Source of the DNA: Euclidia mi
Lineage: Eukaryota > Arthropoda > Insecta > Lepidoptera > Erebidae
Direction of reading: 5' to 3'
NCBI GenBank assembly: GCA_944739405.2
Contig: OX123193.2
Location: 8,688,331-8,752,330 of the forward strand
Length of the DNA stretch: 64,000 nucleotides
How positions within the stretch are numbered: the first letter of the stretch is position 1; each line of letters starts with the position of its first letter. The position numbers and the translations under genes are program-made. The notes beneath the pieces are model-generated. The model saw only the letters and a program-made list of their open reading frames with translations. It searched no databases and was not told where the DNA came from. Below, piece by piece: positions 11,041 to 24,100 of the stretch.

Positions 11041-12117
11041 AGCAGTTCCTTAAAGTTGTATGGCAAAGAGTTTTGGCCAGACATCGAAGATTGTTGTTAA
11101 TTATTGCTGATAAGTTAGATATTGCATAAATTTTTTGTCGGATGCAAATGCCTGCCAGGCAGCCAAAACAACAGCCTAGCTAGTATTTTCATCACTTGTG
11201 ACCTTTAACCCTCCCAACAATTAATTTAGTGCCAACTTCAACAAACTATACAAACTCCGTACTTCCAAACAGCAATAACGGTCCGGAACCCTAAGGCTAT
11301 AAAATACATGAACAACCCTAAGAGTGTAAGCAGATATTTTAAGAAGCCCGCTAAGATATGACAGTAGTTTATTTCAGTCGGGTGTACGCGCGATATCTTA
11401 CATCTCAGTTGAGTGCAAGCACAACAATCTTACCTAAGGTACATTCTCACTTACATATATTACTGTTATCAGATGTATTATAACTGGATATGGCATGTTT
11501 ATTGTCTACACAAATGGCAAAGATGACCCTAGCAATGTGAACGTGGCACTAAAATGTAAATATATAATCTTTCAATTCACTTTTCATATAATTTTATTTA
11601 GCGGGTTTTGCTCGATTACTATTTTAAGTCCACCGCAACCAAGACCGCTCTAAGCTGATTTAAACGACGGAGAATAACAGTGATAATATTTATGCCTTAA
11701 AATAAATTAAATATCGTGAGTATAACCTGCTAATAAAATTGTAAGATGTTTTCAAATGGCGAAAGTTAGAATCGATTAATTCATTTGTAAAGGAGATCCA
11801 CCCAGCCTCCAAAGGACGATACATGGGCGGAATCGTCCCCACCCATCAACAAAAATGAAATGTAGCTCAATTGACACATCTTGGCAAGATGATATTTTTT
11901 TACTATGGGGACGTAATTAACAAATATTCGTACAAGTATCTACGTATTTATGACGATTATTTGTAAAACACCTACCTACTCATTTATGTATTCCTTAGTG
12001 CACAGTGAACATAGACCAGTAAGATTAACACTCACTATTGTTATTTGCCTACTATGAGCATTATAAGAATGAATAATTAGAAAAAAATGAATTTAAATGA
12101 TTCATTCATTTATATTA
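11041..12117. other. intergenic, nothing recognised
   Basis: No coding pattern or repeat terminus identified on either strand. Confidence 0.45.
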
Positions 12118-12295
12118 TACTAGACGGCGCCCGCGGCCTCGCCCGCGTCAATCATACATATAAACCTTCCTCTTGAATCATTCCATCTATTAAAAAAAAA
12201 CTGCATTAAAATCCGTTGCGTAGTTTTTAAGATGTAAGCATATATAGGGACAGACAGACAGAAGACAGACTTAGTTTTATACTATGTAGTGATTA
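12118..12295 (-). repeat. Helitron-like repeat, 'aaaatccgttgcgtag' family
   Basis: One end is A-CTAG followed by a GC-rich hairpin-forming block (gcgcccgcggcctcgcccgcg). The body contains 'aaaatccgttgcgtagtt', 'gggacagacagacag' and 'tttatactatgtagtga', a very common lepidopteran dispersed repeat. Orientation is inferred from the CTAG end. Confidence 0.6.
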
Positions 12296-12302
12296 TTATA
12301 TA

Positions 12303-12668
12303 AGGGCAGCGATAGCCTAGAGGAGATACCAACGGATTGCCATGCAGAGGGAATCAGGTTCCAATCCATTGGTCCAGTCTTAAATTGTTAATTATCGCTT
12401 GCCCCGTGCCTTGGAGAGATGTTAAACCGTCGGTCCCGGCTGTCATGAAGATGTTTGACAGTCGTTACATGGAGGCAGTACCCTCAAATAAACTGATACT
12501 GGTATTAACCATGGAATATCGCTATCCCTTTAGGTTGCGGAGGTCAAACGGCAGTCGCTCTGCGGAAAAGTATATTCTGTAATATCTGGTTAGGCCAGTA
12601 AGCGGACCTCGGGCTCTAAGGCGTGTAAGTCTTGGATGCAACCGGGATAACGCTCGGGCGATGATGAT
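12303..12668 (+). repeat. SINE family 2a
   Basis: A tRNA-like head (gcgatagcctagaggagata; degenerate B box ggttccaatcc) leads to a body with 'aaaccgtcggtcccggctgt' and 'taaccatggaatatcgcta', ending 'gggataacgctcgggcgatgatgat'. The (ATG)n tail suggests mobilisation by RTE-type machinery. A well-preserved inverted copy lies at 30228-30600. Confidence 0.7.
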
Positions 12669-12678
12669 TCATTCATTT

Positions 12679-13060
12679 GCGCGGATTGCCTGCATTGTTA
12701 GGTGCATAATGTAAGTGGATGCTCCTGTTTCACCATGTCTATGTTCAGGAGGCTAACTAAATGAACATTAAAATTTAACTTGATTATGCTTGAGTATCAT
12801 GTAAAGTAAATATATACAAGTAACATAGAAGGTATAACAGTTGCAGCACCTTACAAAAGTTTAATTGTTATGTATTATTAAAAACCTGGCGATGAAAAAG
12901 AGTGACCGTGAGTTTTATTGCCCGTTCTTTCTCATGGTTTTACGCCCTTGCTTTGCGAACGTGGCAGTAAATGTAAATGTAGAAGCATACAGTAATAATG
13001 TTTAAATTTGACGTTCATAAGTGTCACTTTGTGATCTAAATGAATAAAGGATTTTGAGTT
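12679..13060 (+). repeat. LINE 3' UTR fragment, copy 1
   Basis: About 380 bp match 18366-18775 in the same orientation, including 'gtggatgctcctgtttcac', 'agagtgaccgtgagtttta', 'tttgcgaacgtggca' and the end 'gaataaaggattttgag'. The shared right end and variable left end fit 5'-truncated non-LTR retrotransposon copies. No coding sequence is included. Confidence 0.65.
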
Positions 13061-13419
13061 TATATTCGTAATTTTCCTATTATTCATTCATTATCATTTA
13101 AATGTTTAAAAATACATATTTATTTTATTTTGTATAGTTACTAAATCATGTTTTGTACTGTAATACAACCAAAATGTCAAAATAACTTACAAGTGTAAAA
13201 TGAAAATATAGGTTAATTAATAATAATAAATTGTTTTTTATTTATAAATCCCACGGATTTTAGTAAAAAAAAGGATTTTAATCAAGTAGTGGATACTTAA
13301 GGTACACATTGGCACTAGTTCCATGTGTGTTGGTATATGGGGACGGAGGCCATACATTTTTGCCCATAGTCCTTTGGGCTAAAAGTGCCGGCTAAAATAT
13401 TTATTTATTTTTTATTTAT

Positions 13420-13712
13420 TCATAGTCTCACGCCTGTATCCCCGAAGGGGTAAGCAGAGGTGTTTACACCTCTGCCTACACCTTTACACCAATGTGGTTG
13501 GAATATTTATATTACACCCACATTTCGCCATGACTTTTTAGGTACCGTAATAGAGGGCGAGCCTATTGCCGTTACCGGGCATATCACCAGACTCCGGGCT
13601 GCTACTGAGTATTCGGAAAAACCCAGTCACACTTTTGCCCGACCTGGGAATCGAACCCGGGACATCCGATCAGCAGTCGCATACGCTATCCACTGGACCA
13701 CGGAGGCAGTAA
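13420..13712 (-). repeat. SINE family 1, near full length
   Basis: Read on the minus strand it starts with a tRNA-like head: A box tggtccagtgg, B box gggttcgattcccagg. It ends in the common 'gatacaggcgtgag' tail and an A/T-rich run. A local duplication of 'acacctctgcctacacc' sits near the tail. Confidence 0.8.
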
Positions 13713-16700
13713 AATAAAATTTCAATTAATATCCTTAATATGGTCTTATAAGCATTATTTTTGAGCTGTGATTTAGTTAATTGTTTGTTACGTTTTAATA
13801 CGTATAATTAATCATAAAATAAAATAAAAGCAGTTCTTATTCATCGTATAATAAAGTAAAAGCAGTTCTTTTAATTTATCATAAGTATAGAAAAGGTGTT
13901 TTAAAGTAACTTTTACTTGTTTGATAAACTATTACTAACTCGTGTAGTACTCGTATACTATTATTAACCGCAGCTCGTTGTGGCATCCAAAAGCTTTGCA
14001 TACATAGATTGTTCAGCGACTCTACAAGCGATATGGTGATAGATAATTATTGGTTCATAATAATTTTCGCACCACTTACGGCAAAATCAGTATGCGGTTG
14101 TCCAATTTTGATTAAAAATCACCAGCTTGTGTTATTTAATAATTCATTAAATAGTTTGTTGATGTGGTCAACGTGGAAATAGAAAATAGAAGACGTTTTT
14201 GCCTAGTGCGTAAATGAACGGAAAATACAGATTTTGCATCGCTTTATTATCGTTAACAACTTCGGGTTTTTTGATTAAGTTGAGAAAAAAATATAGCGAC
14301 ACAATATAAGTACCAGCTATAAAACAAATATTACAGAGGCAATGATTCGTTTGATTTGACGATACGAATACTCATAGACGTTGCTTATTCTTTCTAAAAT
14401 CGACAGCCAAGGGCATAATTGTGCTTATTACCAAAAGGTTAGCATTCTGTCAATTTTTTTACGTAATTCGTCAAGGAATGCACTGGTGACTTAATCAATA
14501 GAAGTCCGACACACCCTTTTGCTGATCTCTACATTCAGCCAGTCCACGAAGACTGCCCATTTTAAAAGATAAATGTGTGTGAAAAGTTTGGCATACTCCT
14601 ATGCCGATCTCTAGGCTCAACCAGCCCCTGGACGGCTCCTAGTAAGTCGGGTGCCTTTAGTCGGCCGTCGGGATGGTTTTTAGTTCTCACAACACATATT
14701 CCGGCTTCCCAGTAGAGCCGTAGATCTGAGGGATTTTTTCATCTCGTAACATAAATTAAAGGCTCAGCCAGTCCACATAGATTCTGTACTTAAAAAGACA
14801 AAGATGACTCGTCAATCGAAACCATTGCACTAAATCCTGCAATGTGGAAAGTTACCCAATCAACTGCATACACACTTTCCTAACCCCATTAATAAGCTAG
14901 AAGTTATTTATCATCATGTTTACACCCGCACAGGCAATCACGCCTAACGTCTACACCCACGACACATCCAGTTTCTCTATACCTCATACAAATATTAATA
15001 AGCCGCCTAAGGCACTGTTGATTTACGCTCTAAGACGCACGGATATATCTAACAGCTCACACAAACAAACTCGTATGGCTTGCATGAGATATGACACATG
15101 AGGTATCCTGTCACTAGTACTTTCACAATTCGCGACTGCTAAATCAACGTATTAATTATTGCAAAGTTTTCAAGAAGTTCTCTCTTATTCGCGGTTGTGA
15201 AGGTTTCTCGGGAATACTTAGTGTTCATCTTCAGTTGAATTATATTGATGACAACACTGAGCCATTAGCTGGTATTATAATTATACCTACGTTGTGGATT
15301 TAAGTTGAGACAATTTTAACTTTTGTGTGTGTCTTTGGTTCACTGGCTGGTAAGTGACAATTAGCTGTAAGGGGCCGGCAATTGTGAGCCTATTTATACA
15401 TCCAGGTAAGCCTTAATGAAGATGTCAAGCAAAGATTACCTAAAAAAAATAAAAAATATTACAACATAATTTGGAGTGTTGATTGCATCAAGGGTCTAAA
15501 TCATCATCAAGGGTAAAAGAATGTAGATTATGGGCTACAATAGATGGCAAAGAACTCATCGAAATCCAAGACCTAAAGTGCTTATATTAATGTTAATTGA
15601 GTTTCAAAACTCGTTAATTTGATAAAGTAAATTAGTATTTATAACTTCATTATATTCGCCGTGGTTTAGAATAGTTTACACATGCCCAGACACGAAGGTT
15701 TAGTCGGGATACACCAAAATTCCAACGGGTTCGGGCAGGAAACGTTAAATAAAAAAAAAATGTGTGTTTGTAGCTGCGGGAATCCTCTATGCATATAACT
15801 GGTTTCAATCACCTATGTATAGTTGCAAAAAAGTGAAACACTTTATATTTGACATTTAGGAATGCATTACATCAGCAATAGTCATAGCCTATACTTAGCT
15901 TCATCCACCACCAAAAACATAAGTTTATTTACAGGTGTTTTTGCTTCATTGTCTGCTTAGCAAATATAACGTCAATAAAATAATATTTAACGGAATTTCA
16001 CAGCACATACGTGATGTGAAATGTTTTTATTTCAACCTAAATTCTAGATGGACAGTTCAATTCTAGACGTTTGTCTGAAAACGTTAGCGAAACACATTAA
16101 ACTTAAATGTTCTTAAGAATCAGTTCTCGCGTGGTTCGTGACATCTTATCCAAGCTCGTGCAATTAAAAATCTGTCACCGGTTACTAAGGCTGTGTCTCT
16201 AAAAGATGAGCGAGGCTGCTGAGCGGTGTGGTAGGTAGGCTTGCACTTCTACTAATAAGCAAACTGGTTATATGAACTTATGGACCCTACAGTACTGAAA
16301 ATGTCATACTCAAAGTTTCGATTTTGGCTGATTCAATTTAGATTGCCATCGACACTTCACACATCGACACGAATTTGTGACAAGCGTCCAATGCAAACAG
16401 CATGTGTTAGCCCAACAGTCTTACAGAAAATCAAAATGAAGAAGCAGAAGCTTAATTGCTATCTTTAAATCCTTTTCTACACGTAAAGGGACCGCGACAA
16501 CGATTGCTTTGTCCTCTTCTTCCTTTCAGTTACTCAATTTGGGCAAAGTGTGCGTAACTATTAAAGCGTTAGAACTCTAACGATTTACTCTTTATTTGAA
16601 TACACGAATAATTTAGGAAGGTGACACATTATTCATTTAGCTGGATGTTCTCTCGCTCACCACTTATCTTCCTAGCTCATCTCTTGAAATGCAATCTTAT

Positions 16701-16967
16701 TGTGGCGCTCGAGAAAATTACCTCAATGCAGGAAATAACTGGCATTATATCCCTGTGTTCCTGCACTACGTGAATTAAAATTTTGTTGTAAGTAATGGCT
16801 AAGTTCTGTTTGTCATACTAATATTTTGTTTAAAGTCGTAAAGACTGCTGCTGAAACCATATTTCTCTAAAGATGTTGACTCGTTGCTACATATTAGATA
16901 TATTTTATCTTTGTTTCTATGTTATTGGCAAAACTGGTTTTAAATATTATATGTATGTAGGTCTAAC
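13713..16967. other. intergenic, only weak repeat traces
   Basis: A faint Helitron-like piece lies at 15690-15800. At 14520-14780 a short motif of the type 'ctctacattcagccagtcca' recurs about three times in degenerate form. No exon-like frame was found. Confidence 0.45.
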
Positions 16968-17994
16968 GGCCGGTTTCTGAATTGAGAATTTCGCGTTGAG
17001 GACAATTTAAACACTAATTATATACTACTTAACCAATTTTCTGTTTCACAAAAAAATGTTTTGACACATTTTGAGTATTTGTGCTTGTAAAATCTAAAAT
17101 TTGACACAACATATGATCAACTCATGATCAACTCCATATCAACTCTATATTCGCGTTTCTGAAAACATTTGACATTTGTCAAACCTCACTTAGCACTGAT
17201 AAATTGAGAAAAAAATAATTATACAACTTTGGTCTTTTAACCCGTGATCACGAGTAATATGACAGGCAGTATGTCAAACTGTCCACACTACCGTTGCCAA
17301 GCAGCGGTTACGTCATACTGACGTCTACACAACAAGATAGTCAAACACAGAATTTATAGAAAAAACGTTGAAAGACTATTCAATATTTGGAACAAATAGA
17401 TTACAACATTATTAGGAACAAATCGAAGGGATAGAAAATATAAATAAGGGATTTCCGTGTTAAATCAAGCCAATTAATTACGCTGTGGCGTCCATGGAGG
17501 TGTAATTCTATATACCTCCATAGTGGCCACCATGGAGGTATATAGAATTATACCTCAAATATACCTGGCCACAAATATTTTGTATTAAAAATAAAACAAA
17601 CTGACTTTGACATAGCATACACGTTCCGTTTTCACCGAATTTAACAAATTCAACAAACTGTTCATTAAAATAAAATAATCGTTGAAATAATTTTAAATAC
17701 AACTTTATTTCGACTTTTTATTTGTCTCCGTATAAAAATAATTAACTGACAAGTGTGCTTCTTTGTAAAATGTTAATTAATACGAATTTATGGTTAGTAC
17801 CGGTTTTTTTACTTGTATCGGAACGTACTAGTGTTGTTCGGTTTCAGTTATTCATGATTTGAAGAAAACTTAGTTGAAAGTGCTCTGAAAAAATATCACT
17901 CTGACCTGTGAAACAGAAAAAACTTAAGTAAACTTCAACTAGTTCAGAAATTTTCAACTGATGAAAGCTGAAATTCTCATTTCAGAAACCGGCC
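16968..17994. mobile_element. non-autonomous DNA transposon with long terminal inverted repeats
   Basis: The left end ggccggtttctgaattgaga is mirrored by the right end (reverse complement ggccggtttctgaaatgaga). A second inverted pair, 'ttttctgtttcaca', lies about 70 bp further in, so the inverted termini extend for roughly 90 bp in imperfect form. The 1.03-kb interior has no transposase frame. It contains the hairpin at 17497-17556. The superfamily and target duplication could not be read with confidence. Confidence 0.7.
17497..17556. repeat. 25-bp-arm hairpin inside the TIR element
   Basis: Arms 17497-17521 and 17532-17556 pair with one mismatch around the loop agtggccacc. The motif 'atacctccat' forms the stem top. 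Confidence 0.85.
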
Positions 17995-18365
17995 GATAGT
18001 CAATAAACGAGTACCCTTGCCTATTAATATAGACAAAGGGTTTTGGCATTTAAAGTCTGTGTATATAAGTTTCATATCGCTTCTGACACTAGCAAATCAG
18101 ATTATTACACCACTTTCACCCATGACAATCGCTATTTAATCTACTTTTACTTTTTCTTTATAATAACTACTGCCTTGTTGGAACGAAGTGCTTAATGTGT
18201 CGGGTCATCCCTGTCCCTCTAATATGGCGAGAGGGATGATGGCTGGCACATGCATCATACTCGTGAACGGGTGCTACTTGCGATGACTGGTCGATGACGG
18301 TCTTGCGGGCTCGTTTTACATTTTAATATTTAACTGCATCATTTCCATTATGGTTCTTGATCACT

Positions 18366-18775
18366 TTCGCGGATTGTCTGCATTATTAGGTATATATAAT
18401 GTGAGTGGATGCTCCTGTTTCACCATGTCTCTTCTGAGGAGGCTAACTAAATGAACATCAAAATTAAGAATTATGCTTGACTATTACTATGTACAGTAAA
18501 TATATACAAGTGATATAGAAGGTGTTACAGTTGCAGCACCTTATAAAATGTAAATTATGTGTATTATGCAAAACCTGGCGATAAAAAAGAGTGACCGTGA
18601 GTTTTATTGCCCGTTCTCTCTCATGGTTCTACGCCCTTGCTTTGCGAACGTGGCAATAAATGTAAATGTAGACTCTTTAAGTAATTATTTTATGAATTTA
18701 TTATTTTGACGTTCATAAGCGTCACATTGTGACCCAAATGAATAAAGGATTTTGACTTCGACTTTGACTTTGTCA
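18366..18775 (+). repeat. LINE 3' UTR fragment, copy 2
   Basis: Same family and orientation as 12679-13060, here ending with a short (tttgac)n-like tail. The tail supports target-primed insertion by a non-LTR element. Confidence 0.65.
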
Positions 18776-19285
18776 CCGAATAGAAGACGGCATTACGAAC
18801 ATTGCATCCGAACAGAACCTTTTTTAATTCAAGTGGACAGCTTGAGAGGCCTAAGCTGTATTTTACCTACGCAGCATATATTATGTACAGTACATCATTA
18901 TTTATCTACATAATAGACGTTCAAACATATAACTCATAACGCAAGCTTGCCGGGGTGTGATAAAATGTATGTAAAATTATACAGCGTCTGGCAGTTACGT
19001 GATGAAATTAAATTGTAAATATGGTAGGCATCACAGTTATTTATGGTTGGTGTGGCAACTGGAAAAGGGAAAAGAAAAGGTGAGAGAAGTTTACTTCTTT
19101 TACGTATATAAATTATAGAAAGATTGTTTAATGTTCTGGCGAAGCCATTTATCATTTTATAATAGTACTCAGATATAAATGTGTCTGCACTGTTCTAATC
19201 AAACAAATGCAAATTTATTTTTTAATATAATTATAATCAAATTTAACAGTACATTATTGTCCATAATTATAGCTATGTATATTTA
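18776..19285. other. intergenic, nothing recognised
   Basis: No coding pattern or known repeat terminus. Confidence 0.45.
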
Positions 19286-19535
19286 TAGACTCCTGCCTGT
19301 ATCCCCGAAGGGGTAGGCAGAGGTGTAAGTCAAGATTACACCCACATTTCGCCATGAATTTTTAGGCCCCTCGTAATAGGGGGCGAGCCTATTGCCGTTA
19401 CCGGGCACATCACCAGACTCCGTGCTGCTACTGAGAATTTGGAAAAACCCAGTAACACATTGCCCGACCCGGGAATCGAACCCGGGGCCTCCGATCAGCA
19501 GTCGCATACGCTATCCACTGTACCACGGAGGCAGT
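19286..19535 (-). repeat. SINE family 1
   Basis: Minus-strand copy with head tggtacagtgg (A box), B box gggttcgattcccggg, body 'ataggctcgccccctatta' and tail 'gatacaggcagga'. Confidence 0.8.
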
Positions 19536-20305
19536 CGAAAACGAAAATAAATAAATCTAAATTCCGTCAACCACATAGCCTGGTTAATAAAGTTAGAATT
19601 TACTACATCCCACAATAGTTTTATATTTGCCCCACCGTTTATAAGTCTATAAATCATTCAAACATTTAATTTGTTGGCTATAACAGACTCATCACTTCAT
19701 TGAGGACCAGAAGTATAAATTTAGTACTAAAGCGTTTACAACCTTTGTCTCTTCTCCTTTGTGACGACAGAGTAAGAATGGTACTTTGGCATCGTAAAGG
19801 AAACAGGCAGTAAGTTAAATTGTATTTTCTTTCACTTTCATATTATGAAATGATACGAGGAGCTTCGACTTCCAATGAGATTCGGTAAGACCACAAACAG
19901 TGCTACATCCAACTGATGATCCATACAATTAGCTATCGTTAACGGCGATTACATAAATACTAGCGAGATCTAATGGTCACTGACGGAACTATAATGACTT
20001 GGCGATTGTAATTCCTGAATCACGCTATTAGAAGTTTCGCATTCGAATTTTATATATACGAGTTTTCGTCGATGACACAGCGTAGGTGTAGTCATAGACT
20101 ACTCAGAAGATCCTTTTGGAGCAACACTAAGTACACTTTGTTTCTTCACATAGTTTGGTGATCAGTCATGAAGGTATATCTAGTTGTAGAAAACTTATTT
20201 CTTGGTAAATTTCAGTTTAATTTTTTATGTAAAATAGTTTAATGGGCCTAAAAGTAGCTTAAATATTTTCTTTATGTTCATAGTCTGGTTCTGTACAACA
20301 TTACT
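19536..20305. other. intergenic, nothing recognised
   Basis: No gene-like frame and no repeat terminus recognised. Confidence 0.45.
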
Positions 20306-21134
20306 AAAACCGGCCAAGTGCGTGTCGGGCCACGCGCAATGTAGGGTTCCGTAGTTGCCCATAATGACTTGCTATAAAGGGTATTAATGTACAACAAATC
20401 CGACTGTTTATTTTGCTGAAAAAAATAATTTTAATAACACCACTATAAGAACCTAAGTTTAAAAAAAATAATTCTAGGTATGTATCCAGTTATGTATTGT
20501 AAACATAAAATGTGGTTTCCAAGATATACTACTACTATACATACGTAGGACCGTAGTACATTACATACCAAAGTACGTATATCTTTAAGATTAAGCCAGC
20601 GCGCCCAATGTAAACTCACAGAAATAGGTATTTATAAGTTAACCGACGATTACTCGTAAACTAGTGATATCTACTTAGCCGTGATAGTTTTTCTTTTAAA
20701 TTCGTTATATGTACTACATTTGTGATTTTTTTCACCTCTTCCAAATTAATAGTTTAGCCGGCAGAGGGTGGGGACACTTGAGTCTAACAATTTTTTTCAC
20801 TTCAAAGCTTGATATTTGACAAACCAATCACTTGATCGAAAAATGATTTGAGCAAACTAATAATATGTTTTTAAAACCTATCCAATGATACCCCACATGA
20901 TGGGGTACTCAACCAAAAAAATATTCAACCCCACTATATATGTAGGGGAGATACACTTAAAAAAAATATTTTCCTAAATTTTATCCTACAGTTTTGTTGC
21001 AATATCTTATGTCTATATTCATGTCAAATATCAGCTTTCTAGCACTAGGCGTCTTTGAGCTAGGCTGCGGACGGACAGACGGACGGACATGACGAAACTA
21101 TAAGGGTTCCTTGTGGACTACGGAACCCTAAAAA
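20306..21134 (+). mobile_element. repeat element with 'aaaaccggccaagtgcg' and 'cggaaccctaaaaa' ends
   Basis: The element starts aaaaccggccaagtgcgtgt, continues to 'gtagggttccgtag', and closes with 'gacggacagacggacgga' and 'ctacggaaccctaaaaa'. The same termini bound the 2.08-kb element at 57276-59357. The subterminal ggttccgta is inverted between the two ends. No coding frame. Recognised as a very frequent lepidopteran repeat; its class is uncertain. Confidence 0.7.
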
Positions 21135-24100
21135 CGAATATAGGTAAAGTTTTATAGATTATTTCACTACCTGCTATAACCACTGAATCAACATTTTGTA
21201 ACACAATTGAACTGACACCTTACGTGTGCTCTGTATTGCCTGATGAAAATTTCGCAGCAATACGTTTGTCGGTTTGTAAAATCAGGCTGTAACAAAACGT
21301 TAAGCGTATTTTAATCCTGACACCAAGCAAAAGCTCAAATATCTACTCACAAAAAGATTTTTCAAAGCATACTTCAAAAAGATCATTGCAATATATTTAC
21401 TGATAAATTATCCAAAAAATATAGCACTTCTGCTTTCCCTGACACTTGTTCACAGATCCCTTTGATACATGGTTTTATTTTTAGCCAATTTCCATGACAC
21501 GCTACGTTGCCAGGTGCCTGTTTGGTTTTGTTCTCAAAATAATGCGAGCAGCATTTGTTATGTTTTCTCCATTTGTTCAGAATGTTTGTTTATCTTTTAC
21601 AAACTATAATCTGTATTCGTCGATATGTTTGAAACGTATTGTTAGGGTGTCGTCAGATTTAAGAGTTTTGAATTGTGATTTGATGGTATTTAATTGCGCA
21701 ATATAAACTGTTTAGATTGTATAGAATACTGCACTTCTGTAATTTATGAAAATCTTATAATGCAATTTTGCCTGTTTGTAGTTTGTGATAATAGAGATTA
21801 CTCGTCAAACCGTTGAAAAGAGCAAAATAGAACGAAAATATGAAAATAAACCAAAGGATTTCTATTTAAACTGCTCAGTAAGTTTTCATAGCATTTTATT
21901 GGTTATATCGGCATTATTCAACTCTTTTTAGCTTCTACCGACTCTGAGTCAATTAAGTTTTAACGAAACATTCCGCATAAAGGAATACTGTATCGCTATA
22001 ACTGAAATACTGACTAATTTGAGATCAAAATTAGTCAGTATATCAGTGTGCATAATACTACGGGTTATAACTGATAAATCATCTCACACGCGCTTTTTGA
22101 AAGAGGCTAAGCAGTGATGAGTCCCCAAAAATCTGGGGCTACTCCACGGTGGTTCCTCCGAAACAAAACTGCCAGCAAGGGTTAAAATTGTATGCAAGTT
22201 ACGATACTTGCATACCACCATTCTATTGCTGTAAGACAACTCTTATTTCAAGGTCTACAATATAATTTAGCAACAATTCAAAACTACTTTGTACAAAATT
22301 AAGTATGTTTTCTTACAAAGAAGTGACAGATGATATCCATGTTTTCCATCACACATGCTGTAGCGAGTTTGTTTGAGATCATAGCATAGAAAGTCTTAGC
22401 TAACTAATGTGAACACGGTCTTATCTGTGGTCATGAAACAAAATAAACAAGAGATCAATAGGACCAGTCATGGACTAGGGTGACCTATCTTAAACATCAG
22501 AAGCGTCAAGTGGTCAGTTACGTACAATTATAATACTGAAATGAGCTGTGAAAAACATGGACAACTTCTTTGAACTATGAAAATATGACGTGCTTGGTGC
22601 CAGCCGGTCAGTCAATTCCATATCATCACCTGAATGTCAATATCTATTTTTGAGCGAGTGAAATGGGGAACAGTTCGTTAGCCGGTTAGCTAGTTGGCTT
22701 ACAACTGCAAGTCAACTACCCATTTTGTAAAGGGATTGTGGTCATGCAGCTATGCTAAGGGAAATCATACAATACGATTTTTCAAAATGGCCTGCACAAT
22801 GCGTTGCAGGCCGAAGACCAACACACACATTATAACTAAAATGCCACTCAAAATTTAACAACAATCCATAACAATCAATAAACCCTAAACAACTAAAACA
22901 GTAATTATAATAATAGCAAACAATTAAACAAAATTATTAATTCATTATTATAATGAAACCAAAATGGCTCCTACCGCAGGCAAGCCGCGTTTTAATCCAA
23001 ATCATTAAAGATAATTGTGGCAAAATTATATACCTACTAGCATGACAGCCCATTGACCAATGAGGGAGGCCAGTTACTTTTAATAAACATGCAACGACAA
23101 TTTAGAACAAATGACTTCATTAATGTATCGTGTTACAGTAATTGGCAAGATTGTTGATAAGCGGCGATGATTAAAGAGTAGATAAATACGTCAGAAGTTT
23201 TTAAAAGAGGATGACATGACTATCCTGTTGAAATGGACAACATTGTTATTAGCTATTTTAGATTTGTATCTATGAGAGCCAGTACAATTTTATTGAGTTT
23301 GCAATATGTGATGTTAATTTGTTGAGCAGCCACTGAAATTAATTTCAATCTCTCGCAGGCATGGCAAAAATTGCGAAGTCATTATAATAATATTTTAAAA
23401 AGAAAATCTTCGTCGGTATTCAAGAAACAAATGCAATACTATGGAAATAAAAGCACGAATACAAGCAAACATGCACTTTTAAAAAAATCAGACTTTTTTT
23501 GAATATTCTATCGCCTACATACATCTAACCCTATCCTAAATCAACTGAATAATTTTATATAGTGTAAAAAAATAGACTAAGATAAGTAATTGTGCTGCAA
23601 CATCCCAGACATGGTCTGTTCCAACACTAGAAACAGTCTTTAAGAAGGCTGTTAAGGCGACAAAAGATTGCTTAGATCGGCGACTGGTAGACTAATAAAT
23701 TGATTTGCTCTAAGTTCTGATACGATCTAGTCTTGAATCGATCCAATCATCGCAAGAATTTCTCGATCACGGAAGTTCTTTTTGTACTTGCTTAGACTAC
23801 TAAAATATATATTTTTATTCTATTTTATATATTCGGTTACAAAATATTTCTCATTTCAAATGCGTCAACCTCTTCACTATAACATTTATCAATCCTTAGC
23901 ATCCTTACACGTGCCATTAAATTAACATACTAGGAAGATGATTCACATATATCTATGTCCTCCAAAATTCGGTGTCTCGGTTAATTCGGCCCGTCACTAC
24001 TAATTACATACAAACTGACAATTAAACGCCGCCAATACATTTCCATTTCCATAGGCGAAACACAACGATACTGAACATGCGGTTTCCGTATTGTAATTAA

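Noticed and set aside
13620..13712. tRNA-like A and B boxes at SINE heads (also 19440-19535, 26840-26927, 41470-41520, 42110-42190)
   Set aside because: Boxes are followed by SINE bodies and the cloverleaf is not maintained, so no functional tRNA gene is called.
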